The notes: a model not told the origin generated them from the sequence alone. A DNA stretch of 64,000 nt from JAAYTD01 sp964472015 (GCA_964472015.1 CAYYIP010000003.1:1-64000), one strand, 5' to 3'. Numbered from the stretch's first letter, positions 46,448 through 56,431 are shown. Translations and numbers: made by a program.

Positions 46448-47959
46448 ATGGCGTCAGCGTCTAAATCTCCAAGTGTATTATTTGTAGCTTCTGAAGCTTA
46501 TCCTTATTCTAAAGAAACTGGCGTAGCAGATGTTGCTTCTTCTTTACCAATAGCTATACGTAATTTAGGTTGCGATATACGTGTTATGGTACCTAAATAT
46601 GGTTGTACTTCTTCTAATAGAAATAAAATTCATGATATTAATCGTTTAAAAAATATTCCCATTATTTCTAGTAGTAATCCATTAGGAGAAAATTCTGAAG
46701 AAGTATTAACAACAAAATCATCATCATTAGTTAGCTCTAAAACAAAAGTTCAAGTTTATATCGCTACAAATAACAAATTTTTTGATAGTCGTAATGGTAT
46801 TTATCACGATCCTGTAAAATGGATAGAATATCCAGATAATTTAGAACGTTTTGTTTTTTTCTGTAGAAGTATTGTAGAGACGTGTTTTACTTTGGGATGG
46901 TTCCCTGATATTATTCATTGTAATGATTGGCAAACTGCTTTAGTACCAGTCTTTATTCGTTATTTTTATCCTTCAAAATTTAAAAAAACTAAGTCTCTAT
47001 TAACTATACATAATATTACAAATCAAGGGAAATTCCCATTATCTAAGTTTGAGTTACTTGGCTTACCAGAAGAAGCAAAAGAAGCTTTTAATTATCAAAA
47101 AAGTTTAAATATTCTTAAAGCAGGTATAACTTATGCTAATTACATAACAACTGTAAGCAAAACATACTTAAAAGAAATATTAGAAGATAAGAATTTAACA
47201 CAAGGTTTATCAAATTTATTGAAAAAAAGGTCAGATCGTATTACGGGAATTAAAAATGGTATTGATACTTTATCCTGGAATCCTCGTAAAGATGAATTAA
47301 TTCCAGTACGACTAACAGATGATTTTGAGGCTTATAAAGATGGTAATAAGATGGCACTTTGTGATAAATGTGCTATAAAATATGATAAAAATATTCCTAT
47401 TATTGGAATGATAACGAATTTAAGTGAACAAAAAGGAATAAACCTTGTTATAGATGCAATTCCTGAATTAGTAAAAAATAAATTACAACTTATAATTTTA
47501 GGACAAGGAAGTGCAGATATTAAGAATAAATTAATTAAACTCCAACAAAAATATAATAAAAATTTACACATAAGTTTTGCGTTTGATGATTATTTTGCTC
47601 GCCTTCTTGAAGCTGGTTCTGATATATATCTAATGCCATCTCAATACGAAGCTTGTGGTTTAAATCTTTTTTATTCATTTACTTATGGAACAGTCCCTGT
47701 TGTAAATTTAACTGGTGGTATTAAAGATAGTGCTATTCCTTATGTTGAGAATTCTGATAATTCAAAAGCTAATAGTATTGCTATGAAAGATTTTTCTGTT
47801 AAAAGTTTATTAGATGCAATAAAAAAAGCAAATAATTTATTTTTAAATAAGACAGAATGGAATAAACTTATTAAAAATGGAATGGAAGGAGATTATTCTT
47901 GGGATATTTCTGCAAGAACTTATGTAGATATCTATAAGAGAATAAGTAAGGAAGATTAA
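46448..47959 (+). CDS. glgA: GT5 glycogen/starch synthase
   Basis: Extends alpha-1,4-glucan chains from a nucleotide-glucose donor. It shows the GT5 N-terminal donor loop in variant form (YSKETGVADVASSLP, where KxGGLxDV is usual), DIIHCNDWQTALVP, LTIHNITNQGKF, TVSKTYLKEI and GIKNGIDTLSWNP. The E-x7-E catalytic region is MPSQYEACGLNLFYSFTYGTVPV. The length of 503 is close to the 480-500 norm. No glgB, glgC or glgP is nearby. The stop codon overlaps the start of the next gene (TAATG), so the two are translationally coupled. Confidence 0.9.
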   Translation: MASASKSPSVLFVASEAYPYSKETGVADVASSLPIAIRNLGCDIRVMVPKYGCTSSNRNKIHDINRLKNIPIISSSNPLGENSEEVLTTKSSSLVSSKTKVQVYIATNNKFFDSRNGIYHDPVKWIEYPDNLERFVFFCRSIVETCFTLGWFPDIIHCNDWQTALVPVFIRYFYPSKFKKTKSLLTIHNITNQGKFPLSKFELLGLPEEAKEAFNYQKSLNILKAGITYANYITTVSKTYLKEILEDKNLTQGLSNLLKKRSDRITGIKNGIDTLSWNPRKDELIPVRLTDDFEAYKDGNKMALCDKCAIKYDKNIPIIGMITNLSEQKGINLVIDAIPELVKNKLQLIILGQGSADIKNKLIKLQQKYNKNLHISFAFDDYFARLLEAGSDIYLMPSQYEACGLNLFYSFTYGTVPVVNLTGGIKDSAIPYVENSDNSKANSIAMKDFSVKSLLDAIKKANNLFLNKTEWNKLIKNGMEGDYSWDISARTYVDIYKRISKED

Positions 47960-48702
47960 TGCAATTTTATACATTTTTTCCAAAAGAATATGACGATATG
48001 CAAACTGATTTTTTTGATGATGCTATCGTTATTATGATTGATGTATTAAGAGCAAGTACAACGATATGTGCTTCTTTTTTTAATGGGACAAAAGAAGTAA
48101 TTCCATTTGTTTCACCAAAGGAAGCATATAACTATTATCTAAATAGAGAAGATAAAGAAAATTATATTTTGTCAGGTGAAATAAATTTAGAATTACCAAA
48201 GGGGTTTATGCTTGGAAATTCACCAAATGAAAATAAAAAAGATATTGTACAAAATAAAAGTATTATCTTGACAACTTCAAACGGAACTAAAATATTTAAA
48301 ACTGCAACAAGTGCTTTATATAGAATAATTGGCTCTTTTGTTAATATAGATGCTGTTGTAAGTTTTATAATTAAAAACGTAGAGAAAAAATATATAAAAA
48401 AAATTGTATTATTGTGTGCAGGTGAAAAAGGATTATTATGTTTAGAAGATATATTATGTGCTGGTATGTTTATTTATAAACTTGTACCTAATTATAATAA
48501 TAATTCATTTTCTGATACTGCAAAACTTGCTGTGGATTTTTTTAATTTTAATAAAAATAATTTTAAAGATATATTAGAGAATGCTCAACATTCTAAAGAA
48601 TTATATAACTTAGGATTTAAAAATGACATTCTATTTGCGGGTACATTAAATAAATGTCCGGTTATTCCTTTTGTTAATAAACATAATATTATTTCTTTAT
48701 AA
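47959..48702 (+). CDS. ComB-like 2-phosphosulfolactate phosphatase family protein
   Basis: Resembles ComB, the Mg-dependent phosphatase of methanogen coenzyme M synthesis. It shows the conserved VIMIDVLRASTTICASFFNGTKEV, the ILSGEINLELPKGFMLGNSP segment (GE.....GFD.GNSP in the family), IILTTSNGTK and LLCAGEKGLLCLEDILCAG. Length is 247 residues, normal. The family is spread widely in bacteria that do not make coenzyme M, so the actual substrate is unknown. Its ATG overlaps the glgA stop by one base. Confidence 0.85.
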   Translation: MQFYTFFPKEYDDMQTDFFDDAIVIMIDVLRASTTICASFFNGTKEVIPFVSPKEAYNYYLNREDKENYILSGEINLELPKGFMLGNSPNENKKDIVQNKSIILTTSNGTKIFKTATSALYRIIGSFVNIDAVVSFIIKNVEKKYIKKIVLLCAGEKGLLCLEDILCAGMFIYKLVPNYNNNSFSDTAKLAVDFFNFNKNNFKDILENAQHSKELYNLGFKNDILFAGTLNKCPVIPFVNKHNIISL

Positions 48703-48934
48703 CTAAAATTATTATATAATATTTTAATATATTAATTTGTTTAATATATTAATTATATTAAATGTTTAAACTACTATTTTTAAAGATAAGTTATATATAT
48801 TTTATAGTTTGTTAATCTTAAAAATAATATATAACTTTAAAAGGCTATTAATTTTATAATTTAAATAATTATAAATATAAAATTATAATTTAATATAGTC
48901 TATTTTATTATGTTTTATATAAATCTTTATAATA

Positions 48935-50881
48935 ATGAATTCGATAATTATAATATATCTTAAAAAAAATATAAAGTTTTTATTTATACTCTCTTTATTA
49001 TTATACATTTCTTTTAATTCCATATATATTTATTCTTTTGAAAAAGATACTACTTTTTCAGGATATTCTATTTGTTCAGATATTAATGCAGGTATTGTAT
49101 TTCATAATTCTAATTTTTTTACATTGCCAGGAATTATAAATTGTTGTGATATAGATAATATTGTTTTTGATCATGCTAATGGTTTAAATTATTCTTTTAT
49201 GGTAGGCCTTTCTAAATATAATGATATATTCAATGGAATATTTACATCATTAAATTTAGGTTTTAATAACATAAAAGGAAATTATGTAGAAAAAGCTAAG
49301 ATAGGGAACTGGATTGACGGAGATTATATTGCCGATATTATTTCAGAACAAATATTAAATGTATCTTTTTATAATGTATCAATAGTTCCTTCGTTAGATA
49401 TATTTTTATTTGATAGATATAAAATTCCTTTATCAGTGAGATTTGGTCCTGAAATTGGATTTGTTGTATTCAATAATTATAATATGTATGAACAATTATT
49501 AAATCCACCAGAGGCTTATTTTGAAAATATGAAAAAAATAAGAAATGAAAATTCAGGTAGTATTAAGGATATAAATTCTGTTTTATTTTTCTTAACAGGT
49601 GGAATTAACTATGAATTGTTTTCATTGAATAATATAAAATTATCATCTTCTTTATTATTTTCTTATTGTTTTTCCAATATTGTAAAAAATGTAGAATGGA
49701 AATTTCATAAAATTAATTTAGGAATGAATCTTAGATATGATATACCTAAAAATATTACTGTAATTGACGAGCCTATTTTACCTAAGTTACCATTATTAAT
49801 AGTGCCAAAAACTAATAATTTAGAATTGAATACAATAGTTTATTGCAGAAAAAGTAAAGAAACAGAAAAAGAAATTTATAATAATTCTACAATTGAAATA
49901 CCGGTTATTGTTGAAAAAAATATATATACAAATACTGTAATACCTATTATTTTGTTTGAAAATAATACAGCAAATATATTACAAGGATATGATAAAAAAA
50001 TATTTGATAATGTTAAGAAAAGTAATGAAATAAATGTTGTTATTGGTTTAGCATTTAATGAAAAACAAAATTTATTTTTAGAAAGAGAAAAGGCTATAAA
50101 AGCTTTATTATATAAAAATAATATAGATACTTCTAACATTATTTTTACGCTACAATCACATAAAAAACAAAGATATAACGACATTGATGAAGAAAAATCT
50201 TTTGCTAAATTTATTGTGGAACCAATCTTATATGAAGTAGAAACAAAAACAGATATGAGTAATATATCAGCAAAAGAATTAATAATAAAGTCTTATATTG
50301 ATATAGAAGAAACAATACCATATAATTATTCAGTCGATTATAAAATAGGAGATGATAAATATAATAGTTCTGATGAAACATTAGTTTTAATTTTGAATGA
50401 AAATACTTTAAAATGGCAGAATAATATAGAAAATCGTGAAATTGATATAAATATACAAGTTACTGATATTGAACAAAAAGTTAAAAATAAAAAATTTCAT
50501 TTTAATGTTGTACCTAATATACAATATAATAAGTATATAAATACAGATAAACATAGCGGATTTTTAAAAGAATATATTATAGGTTTTTTTGATTTTGATA
50601 ATGATGACTTTATATATGTTTCTAATGATATAATAAATGAAATAGAAATTTTGTTAGAAGAAGGATATAAAGTCGCATTGTTTGGATGTACTGATCATTT
50701 AGGAAGTAATGAATATAATGAGCAACTTGCTAAAAAACGTGCTATTAAAGCAAAACTTTTATTTGATGATAAATATAAAGATAATATTATAATAGAAGAT
50801 ATTGATAAAAAAAATATAAATTTAATTAATCCATATATTAGAATATATAGTAGGGTTGTTTTTGCACGTATTTTTAAATAA
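48935..50881 (+). CDS. OmpA-family outer-membrane protein
   Basis: A 648-residue envelope protein. A signal or anchor (~13-32) is followed by an outer-membrane beta-barrel-like region (~40-280: alternating strands such as YSFMVGLSKYNDIFNGIF and VRFGPEIGFVVFNNY). A long middle segment (~290-530) includes a second domain with REKAIKALLYKNNIDTSNI. The C-terminal OmpA-like peptidoglycan-binding domain (~545-648) has GCTDHLGSNEYNEQLAKKRAI. The Asp and Arg that grip diaminopimelate seem present. Larger than simple OmpA, it probably anchors the outer membrane to the wall. The 232-base upstream gap holds overlapping inverted repeats. Confidence 0.8.
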   Translation: MNSIIIIYLKKNIKFLFILSLLLYISFNSIYIYSFEKDTTFSGYSICSDINAGIVFHNSNFFTLPGIINCCDIDNIVFDHANGLNYSFMVGLSKYNDIFNGIFTSLNLGFNNIKGNYVEKAKIGNWIDGDYIADIISEQILNVSFYNVSIVPSLDIFLFDRYKIPLSVRFGPEIGFVVFNNYNMYEQLLNPPEAYFENMKKIRNENSGSIKDINSVLFFLTGGINYELFSLNNIKLSSSLLFSYCFSNIVKNVEWKFHKINLGMNLRYDIPKNITVIDEPILPKLPLLIVPKTNNLELNTIVYCRKSKETEKEIYNNSTIEIPVIVEKNIYTNTVIPIILFENNTANILQGYDKKIFDNVKKSNEINVVIGLAFNEKQNLFLEREKAIKALLYKNNIDTSNIIFTLQSHKKQRYNDIDEEKSFAKFIVEPILYEVETKTDMSNISAKELIIKSYIDIEETIPYNYSVDYKIGDDKYNSSDETLVLILNENTLKWQNNIENREIDINIQVTDIEQKVKNKKFHFNVVPNIQYNKYINTDKHSGFLKEYIIGFFDFDNDDFIYVSNDIINEIEILLEEGYKVALFGCTDHLGSNEYNEQLAKKRAIKAKLLFDDKYKDNIIIEDIDKKNINLINPYIRIYSRVVFARIFK

Positions 50882-51005
50882 TAATTATTTATAATTAAAA
50901 CACTATTTTTTATTATTCTATATTTTATATATAGGTTATTATAAATTAAAAATAGATGAAATTTTAAAAATTATTAAAAAACAATAATATTATTTAATAT
51001 TTCTT

Positions 51006-51659
51006 CTATTTAATATTTATTCTTTCATAAGATCCATTTGAGTATATAATTAAAATACTATTTTTGCCATTAAAATATTTACCACCTGGGTGAGAACTTG
51101 TCCAATCAAGATTTAACCAATATTCATTTTCATTTTCTTCATTTTTGTAAATTTTATAATTTATAGTATTATCATTATATCTATAAGATATTGACTTTAA
51201 TATGTCTTTAGTTAATTCTTCACTATTTCCAATATATAATTCAGGATAAACGTGACCAGATTGATTGTTTTTTCCGTTTACACAAACGATTCTTGCAGTT
51301 CCGCCTATTGCTTGTACTAATGCAGTCATCAATATAGCATAGTCGTCACAATCGCCTCGCCATGATTTTATTGTTTCACTTGCAGGTGCTAAATAACTAG
51401 ATTGTGAATTAGGGTCATTTATATATATCCATTTTTTATATACACTATCATATATATCACATACTTGATATATATTGTAGTTTCCACCATTTTTAGTCGA
51501 TACAAAAGAAATAGCAGTATTTCTTACTTCTGATGTTTTATAATCTATTGCTTCAGAAAATTTTTCTGCCAATAATTGATCCATTAGGTTATCACAAAAT
51601 ATCGGAATATTACTAAAGAATATAATTATGATTATTATAAAAATTATAAAATTTTTCAT
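51006..51659 (-). CDS. Exported transglutaminase-like cysteine protease-fold protein
   Basis: A 217-residue secreted protein with a signal peptide (~3-22). The transglutaminase-like catalytic triad appears complete: Cys in WRGDCDDYAILM (~102), His in SGHVYPELY (~135) and Asp in WLNLDWTSSHPGG (~183). A typical approach segment is DPNSQSSYLAPASETI. Activity could be peptide or isopeptide hydrolysis in the periplasm or at the surface; the substrate is unknown. It lies 30 bp after the YihY gene in the same direction and converges with the OmpA gene. Confidence 0.82.
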   Translation of the reverse strand: MKNFIIFIIIIIIFFSNIPIFCDNLMDQLLAEKFSEAIDYKTSEVRNTAISFVSTKNGGNYNIYQVCDIYDSVYKKWIYINDPNSQSSYLAPASETIKSWRGDCDDYAILMTALVQAIGGTARIVCVNGKNNQSGHVYPELYIGNSEELTKDILKSISYRYNDNTINYKIYKNEENENEYWLNLDWTSSHPGGKYFNGKNSILIIYSNGSYERINIK

Positions 51660-51689
51660 ATTAATTTTTTCTCGTATTTAATATTAGAT

Positions 51690-52625
51690 TTAGTTTTTAA
51701 TAGTTTTTGTAGGATTTATATTTTTTAATTTTATATTATATTTTTTAAACCATAAGAACTGTGATAGTTCTGCCGAAAATAATAGTAAGAAACAAGAATA
51801 ATATAACCATACAGCAAACATAATAAGTACTGCATATGTTCCATAAAATCTTGTATAATTAGCTAAATATGATACATAAAATGTAAATATATTTCTTGAA
51901 ATTTCTGTTAGTATCATTGCTATTATTGTTGTATTTAGTATTAATTTTTTAGGGATATTTTTTGCACCATAAGGAACAATTCCATAAATAAAATAAAATA
52001 CAATAAAAGAAATAACTAATGGTGACAAAATAATTATTAAGTTAGTAAAAAAACCACTTAAAAAATCTGGGAATATAGTATTTATGTATTCTTTTACAAA
52101 ATTGAATATAGGTAAAAATATACTATATCCTAAAATAAATATTGTTATCAATATTATTATTCCTAAGTCTTTTAATTTATTATAAATATATGAGCTTTGT
52201 GTAATGTTAAAAATTATGCTAAGACAAGAATTTAAAGTACTTATTACAGTTGATGATATCCATAATAAAGCAATAAATCCTATAATTCCGGCAGTTGTCG
52301 CACCACTAGCTATATGTTGTACCTCTGTTATTATTTTATAAATTATTTCTTGATTATATGTTGTATCAGGGAAGAATTCAACTAAAGTATCGTTTATAAG
52401 AGTTAATAAATTATCAGGTTTAAAAAATACACTAATTAGATAAATAGTTATTAATATAAGCGGGATTATATATAATAAAATATTAAAGGCTAGTCCTGCA
52501 GCTAATAAAAATATATGATTAGAACTTATTCTATCCAATAAATATTCTATTTGAGAATATTTTTTATTATAAATATTTAAAATTTTGTCTTTATAAATTA
52601 TAAATTTATTTTTATTATGAGCCAT
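51690..52625 (-). CDS. YihY/BrkB-family inner-membrane protein
   Basis: A 311-residue polytopic membrane protein with about six membrane segments. Family phrases include LLAAGLAFNILLYIIPLILI in the first segment, a long extracytoplasmic helix region with HIASGATTAGIIGFIALLWISSTVISTLNSCLSIIFNI across TM2, FYFIYGIVPYGAKNIPKKLI and YGTYAVLIMFAVWLYYSCFLLLFSAELS near the end. YihY proteins were once taken for RNase BN by mistake; more recent ideas involve lipid transport or envelope upkeep. The role here is unknown. It is 65 bp after cysS in the same direction. Confidence 0.9.
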   Translation of the reverse strand: MAHNKNKFIIYKDKILNIYNKKYSQIEYLLDRISSNHIFLLAAGLAFNILLYIIPLILITIYLISVFFKPDNLLTLINDTLVEFFPDTTYNQEIIYKIITEVQHIASGATTAGIIGFIALLWISSTVISTLNSCLSIIFNITQSSYIYNKLKDLGIIILITIFILGYSIFLPIFNFVKEYINTIFPDFLSGFFTNLIIILSPLVISFIVFYFIYGIVPYGAKNIPKKLILNTTIIAMILTEISRNIFTFYVSYLANYTRFYGTYAVLIMFAVWLYYSCFLLLFSAELSQFLWFKKYNIKLKNINPTKTIKN

Positions 52626-52690
52626 ATTAACAACCTACTTAATTATTTTGATATTATTATGAATATTTAATATAATATCTTAAATTACAA

Positions 52691-54199
52691 TTATTTTTTT
52701 ATTATTTTAAAACCATCTTTTGTATCTAATATATTATATCCTAATGAAATAACTTCATTTCTTAGTCTATCTGCTTCTACATAATTTTTATTTTTCTTAG
52801 CTATTATTCTTTGATTGGCTAATTCTATAATATTTAACGGGATTTCAATTTTTGTTTCAATTTTGTTTTCAAAATTCCAAACTCCAAAAATATTATTTAA
52901 TATTTTAAGTAGATATATAAAATTTATTTTTTCTTCTTTAGTTAATGTGTTAGCTTTATTATTATTTATGAATGTAAATAAAATAGAAAGTGCTTTTGGA
53001 GTATGAAAATCATTTATTAATTCTGTAAATATTGCATTACTTATTTGTTTTATTTTTTCAGTTTCTATTTGTGTAGTTTTTATAGAATTATTGGTTATAT
53101 TTTCTATTATAAGTTTATCTAAGTTGTTTATTATAGAATAAATATATTCTTGTATACGATTTCTTGCTTTTTTAGCAGCTTCTATTCCATTAAATGTAAA
53201 ATTATATTTTGTACGATAATGTGCAGAAAGCATTGAAAATCGTACATCTAAAATGTTTATATTTCTTTTTTCTAAGTCTCTTATTGTAAAGAAGTTTCCA
53301 GCAGATTTGCTCATTTTTTCTCCTTCAACTTCTAAAAAATCATTATGACACCAATAATTAGTTGGTTCAACATCATATCCTGCTTTACTTTGTGCTATTT
53401 CATCTTCATGATGTGGGAATTTTAAGTCTATACCGCCTGTATGAATATCAAAAGGTAATCCTAATAATTTATGTTCCATAGCAGTACATTCTATATGCCA
53501 TCCTGGTCGTCCGGGGTAATTTTTACCATCAATATAAAAGTTCCAAAAAGGTTCATCCGTTTTATATGCTTTCCATAAAACAAAATCACTAACTTGTTCT
53601 CGTTCATACTGGTCACTATCTATGCGCATTCCCGGTTTAAAATTTTCAAAATCTATTTTAAATAATTTTCCATATATGTTATTTTTACGATATTCAGTGA
53701 CATTAAAATAAATAGAACCTTCTGAAATATATGCAAACCCTTTATCTAATATACTTTTTATTAAATATTGCATTTCTTCTATGTATTCCGTTGCACGAGG
53801 CATAGCAAAAAAGTCTTTTTTATTTATTCCTAATTTATTTATATCAATAATAAAAGCATCTTCATAGTATTTAGTTAAACTAAGTAAATCTTCAATAGAA
53901 TTACCAGTTTGTATTCCCATTTCCGGCAACCATGCATTACTATTTTTTTTACTATTATTTATAGTTTTATCATCAATATTAGTAATATTCATTACCCATT
54001 GTATTTTATAATTAGCTATATGTTTTAATATTTTTTGTAATAAGTCAGCAAATAAGAAAGCACGCATATTTCCTATATGTGCATAATTATATACGGTTGG
54101 TCCACAAGAATATATTTTTACTAAGTTTTCGTTTATAGGTATAAATTTTTCAATTTTACGTGTAATAGAATTATATAATTTTACTTCCATTTTTTTCAT
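52691..54199 (-). CDS. cysS: Cysteinyl-tRNA synthetase
   Basis: Charges tRNA-Cys. The class I signature HIGH appears as AHIGNMRAF (~40), preceded by the zinc-ligand Cys in YSCGPTVYNY. The zinc site continues in GRPGWHIECTAMEHKLLG, and HTGGIDLKFPHHEDEIAQ follows. The KMSKS loop is GEKMSKSAGNFFTIRDL. A C-terminal helical anticodon-binding part ends in AKKNKNYVEADRLRNEVISLGY. Length is 502, slightly above the ~460 norm. It is 32 bp after maf in the same direction. Confidence 0.96.
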   Translation of the reverse strand: MKKMEVKLYNSITRKIEKFIPINENLVKIYSCGPTVYNYAHIGNMRAFLFADLLQKILKHIANYKIQWVMNITNIDDKTINNSKKNSNAWLPEMGIQTGNSIEDLLSLTKYYEDAFIIDINKLGINKKDFFAMPRATEYIEEMQYLIKSILDKGFAYISEGSIYFNVTEYRKNNIYGKLFKIDFENFKPGMRIDSDQYEREQVSDFVLWKAYKTDEPFWNFYIDGKNYPGRPGWHIECTAMEHKLLGLPFDIHTGGIDLKFPHHEDEIAQSKAGYDVEPTNYWCHNDFLEVEGEKMSKSAGNFFTIRDLEKRNINILDVRFSMLSAHYRTKYNFTFNGIEAAKKARNRIQEYIYSIINNLDKLIIENITNNSIKTTQIETEKIKQISNAIFTELINDFHTPKALSILFTFINNNKANTLTKEEKINFIYLLKILNNIFGVWNFENKIETKIEIPLNIIELANQRIIAKKNKNYVEADRLRNEVISLGYNILDTKDGFKIIKK

Positions 54200-54231
54200 A
54201 ATAATTTTGATTTTATAATATTTTATTTTTA

Positions 54232-54846
54232 TTATATTTTTGTTATTTCTATTAATTTTCTTCTTAATAATTCTATTGGTAAGCCAATTACATTATTATA
54301 GCAGCCTTCTATTTTTTTTACAAATAGTGAACCATAGTCATCTTGTATACCATAACTTCCTGCTTTATCTAGTGTTTTTCCTCCAGATATATATTCTAAT
54401 ATTTCATTTTCTTCTAGTTTTCTAAAATACACACAAGTTCTTGAATAATCAGTTATTATTTTTTTATTTTTTGTATTTATTAATGCAATTCCAGTATATA
54501 CAAAATGATAAGTGTTGCTTAACTTAATTAACATTTGAAAAGCTTCATCTTCATTTTTTGGTTTATTTATAGTTTTATTGTTAAGAACAACTATTGTGTC
54601 AGCTCCAATTATTAATGTTGGTGTTTCTGTATTTTTAAGTATTTCTTTTTTAACTTTGTTAGCTTTTTTTAAAGCTAATGTTTGAGCATATTTAGCAGGT
54701 GATAATTTTAATTCAATATTTTCATTAATGTTAGCAGGAATAGCCTTAAAATTTAAATTTAATGATTTTAATAAGTTTATACGTCTTTGAGATTGTGATG
54801 CTAATAAAATATCATAATTTTTTAGTATATTTATAAATGTATTCAT
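54232..54846 (-). CDS. maf: Maf-family nucleotide pyrophosphatase
   Basis: Septum-inhibitor and house-cleaning nucleotide pyrophosphatase family that hydrolyses non-canonical or modified NTPs. It opens with LLASQSQRRINLLKSL (the S-x-S-P-R-R motif with Gln in place of Pro), then ALKKANKV, LIIGADTIVVLNNKTINKPKNEDEA with catalytic acids, and KAGSYGIQDDYGSLFVKKIEGCYNNVIGLPIELL. Length is 204 residues, normal. Maf and the upstream gene at 55.0 kb share a divergent promoter region. Confidence 0.92.
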   Translation of the reverse strand: MNTFINILKNYDILLASQSQRRINLLKSLNLNFKAIPANINENIELKLSPAKYAQTLALKKANKVKKEILKNTETPTLIIGADTIVVLNNKTINKPKNEDEAFQMLIKLSNTYHFVYTGIALINTKNKKIITDYSRTCVYFRKLEENEILEYISGGKTLDKAGSYGIQDDYGSLFVKKIEGCYNNVIGLPIELLRRKLIEITKI

Positions 54847-54968
54847 ATTAATTAATTTTTTAAAATATAATTAAGTAAAAAATTATTTTTTACTTAATTT
54901 AAAAGGTATTATTTTTGTTTTTATGCATTTAGTTTTTAAAATAAACTGTAATTTTGAAATATAAAATT

Positions 54969-54976
54969 TAAGTTTG
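54969..54976 (+). promoter_or_regulatory. Possible -7 element (TAAGTTTG) for the 55-kb gene
   Basis: TAnnTTTG match 65 bases before the start at 55042. The nearest TTTG (54953-54956) is only 12 bp upstream, short of the usual ~19-21. It lies very close to the divergent promoter of maf. Confidence 0.3.
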
Positions 54977-54994
54977 AAACATAAAAATAAAAAA

Positions 54995-55024
54995 CAAATT
55001 TACATTTTTTTTTACATATAACAA
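54995..55024 (-). promoter_or_regulatory. Promoter with both boxes for maf-cysS
   Basis: On the minus strand, TTG (plus 55022-55024) and TAAATTTG (plus 54995-55002) are separated by 19 bp, fitting the Bacteroidota promoter pattern. It lies about 150 bases before the maf start and would drive maf, cysS, YihY and the transglutaminase-like gene as one run. Confidence 0.45.
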
Positions 55025-55041
55025 TATAACGAATTTAAAAA

Positions 55042-56334
55042 ATGGGAAAAAAGAATAAATTAAATAAAAAAATATATAATAGCATTTTTTTTATAACAAT
55101 ATTTTTGTTTTTATATATTAATTTATATTCTCAAAAATTACTTATTCAAATGGATATTTCACAAACAAACCATTTAAAAGCATATGGTATTGTTTTTTGG
55201 TCTTTAGAGAAAGGAGATATTTGGGATTGGTTATTAAACTATCGTGGCGGATCTTTTATGACAGATTATCAACAACATATAGTTAATGAATGTAGAATTA
55301 GAGGTATAGATTTTCAAACTATAACAGATGATGAAGCTTATAAAATATATTCAATGATACAGTCGGAAGGAGTAAATATGGATGTTGTTAAATTAGAGAA
55401 AGCACCAAAAATAGCAGTCTATGTGCAACCTGGTAATGCACCATGGGATGATGCAGTAAGAATGGTTTTAGAATATGCGGAAGTTAAATATGATGCTATT
55501 TGGGATGAAGAAGTATTAAACGATAAACTTTCTAATTATGATTGGTTACATTTACATCATGAAGATTTTACTGGACAATATGGTAAATTTTGGGCTAAAC
55601 ATAGACATGAAAATTGGTATATTCAACAAGTTACACTAAATGAAAATACTGCACAAAAGTTGGGATATAAAAAAGTGTCTGAGATGAAAAAAGCTACTGT
55701 TAGAAAAATAAGAGAATTTGTAGCTAATGGTGGTTTTTTATTTGCTATGTGTACTGCAACAGATACATATGATATTGCCTTATCTGCTGAAGATGTAGAT
55801 ATTTGTGCAGAAATTTATGATGGCGATCAAGCAGATCCAAAATCTAATGACAAATTAGATTATTCTAAAACAATGGCGTTTGAAAATTATACTGTTTATA
55901 CAAATCCTATGTATCATCCTTTTTCTGATATAGATGTTGGTGTTCAAAGTGAAATTGAAAATCAAGATGTTGATTATTTTACTCTTTTTGAATTTTCTGC
56001 AAAATATGATCCTATACCTACTATGTTAACACAATGTCATGTTAATGTTATTAAAGGATTTTTAGGACAAACAACAGCTTTTTATAAAAATAAAATAAAA
56101 AAATATGTTAATATATTAGCAGAAAAAGAAGGTACAGATGAAGTAAAATATATTCAAGGACATATAGGAAGAGGTTTTTTTTGTTGGTATGGTGGACATG
56201 ATCCTGAAGATTATCAACATTTTCTTGGAGATCCACCTACTAATTTAGAATTATATAAGACTTCTCCGGGATATAGACTTATATTAAATAATATATTATT
56301 TCCAGCTGCAAAGAAAAAAACACAAAAAACATAG
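55042..56334 (+). CDS. Conserved Bacteroidota exported protein, often named asparagine synthetase B
   Basis: A 430-residue protein with a signal peptide (hydrophobic ~12-29). The sequence matches, from memory, a conserved FCB family frequently labelled asparagine synthetase B. Typical phrases are TNHLKAYGIVFWSLEKG, WLLNYRGGSFM, HLHHEDFTGQYGKF and a glycine-rich C-terminal GHIGRGFFCWYGGHDPEDYQH. No glutamine-amidotransferase Cys2 or AMP-binding PP-loop of real asparagine synthetase is visible, so that name is very likely wrong. A class I amidotransferase-like or DUF4159-like fold is possible because of FVANGGFLFAMCTATDTYD. Actual function is unknown. Confidence 0.7.
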   Translation: MGKKNKLNKKIYNSIFFITIFLFLYINLYSQKLLIQMDISQTNHLKAYGIVFWSLEKGDIWDWLLNYRGGSFMTDYQQHIVNECRIRGIDFQTITDDEAYKIYSMIQSEGVNMDVVKLEKAPKIAVYVQPGNAPWDDAVRMVLEYAEVKYDAIWDEEVLNDKLSNYDWLHLHHEDFTGQYGKFWAKHRHENWYIQQVTLNENTAQKLGYKKVSEMKKATVRKIREFVANGGFLFAMCTATDTYDIALSAEDVDICAEIYDGDQADPKSNDKLDYSKTMAFENYTVYTNPMYHPFSDIDVGVQSEIENQDVDYFTLFEFSAKYDPIPTMLTQCHVNVIKGFLGQTTAFYKNKIKKYVNILAEKEGTDEVKYIQGHIGRGFFCWYGGHDPEDYQHFLGDPPTNLELYKTSPGYRLILNNILFPAAKKKTQKT

Positions 56335-56431
56335 ATTATAGATTATATTTATACAATTGTTATTATAAGATTAAGTTACAATAATATAATTTAATTATAT
56401 ATTTTTACTTAAAAATATATAAAAATTTATA

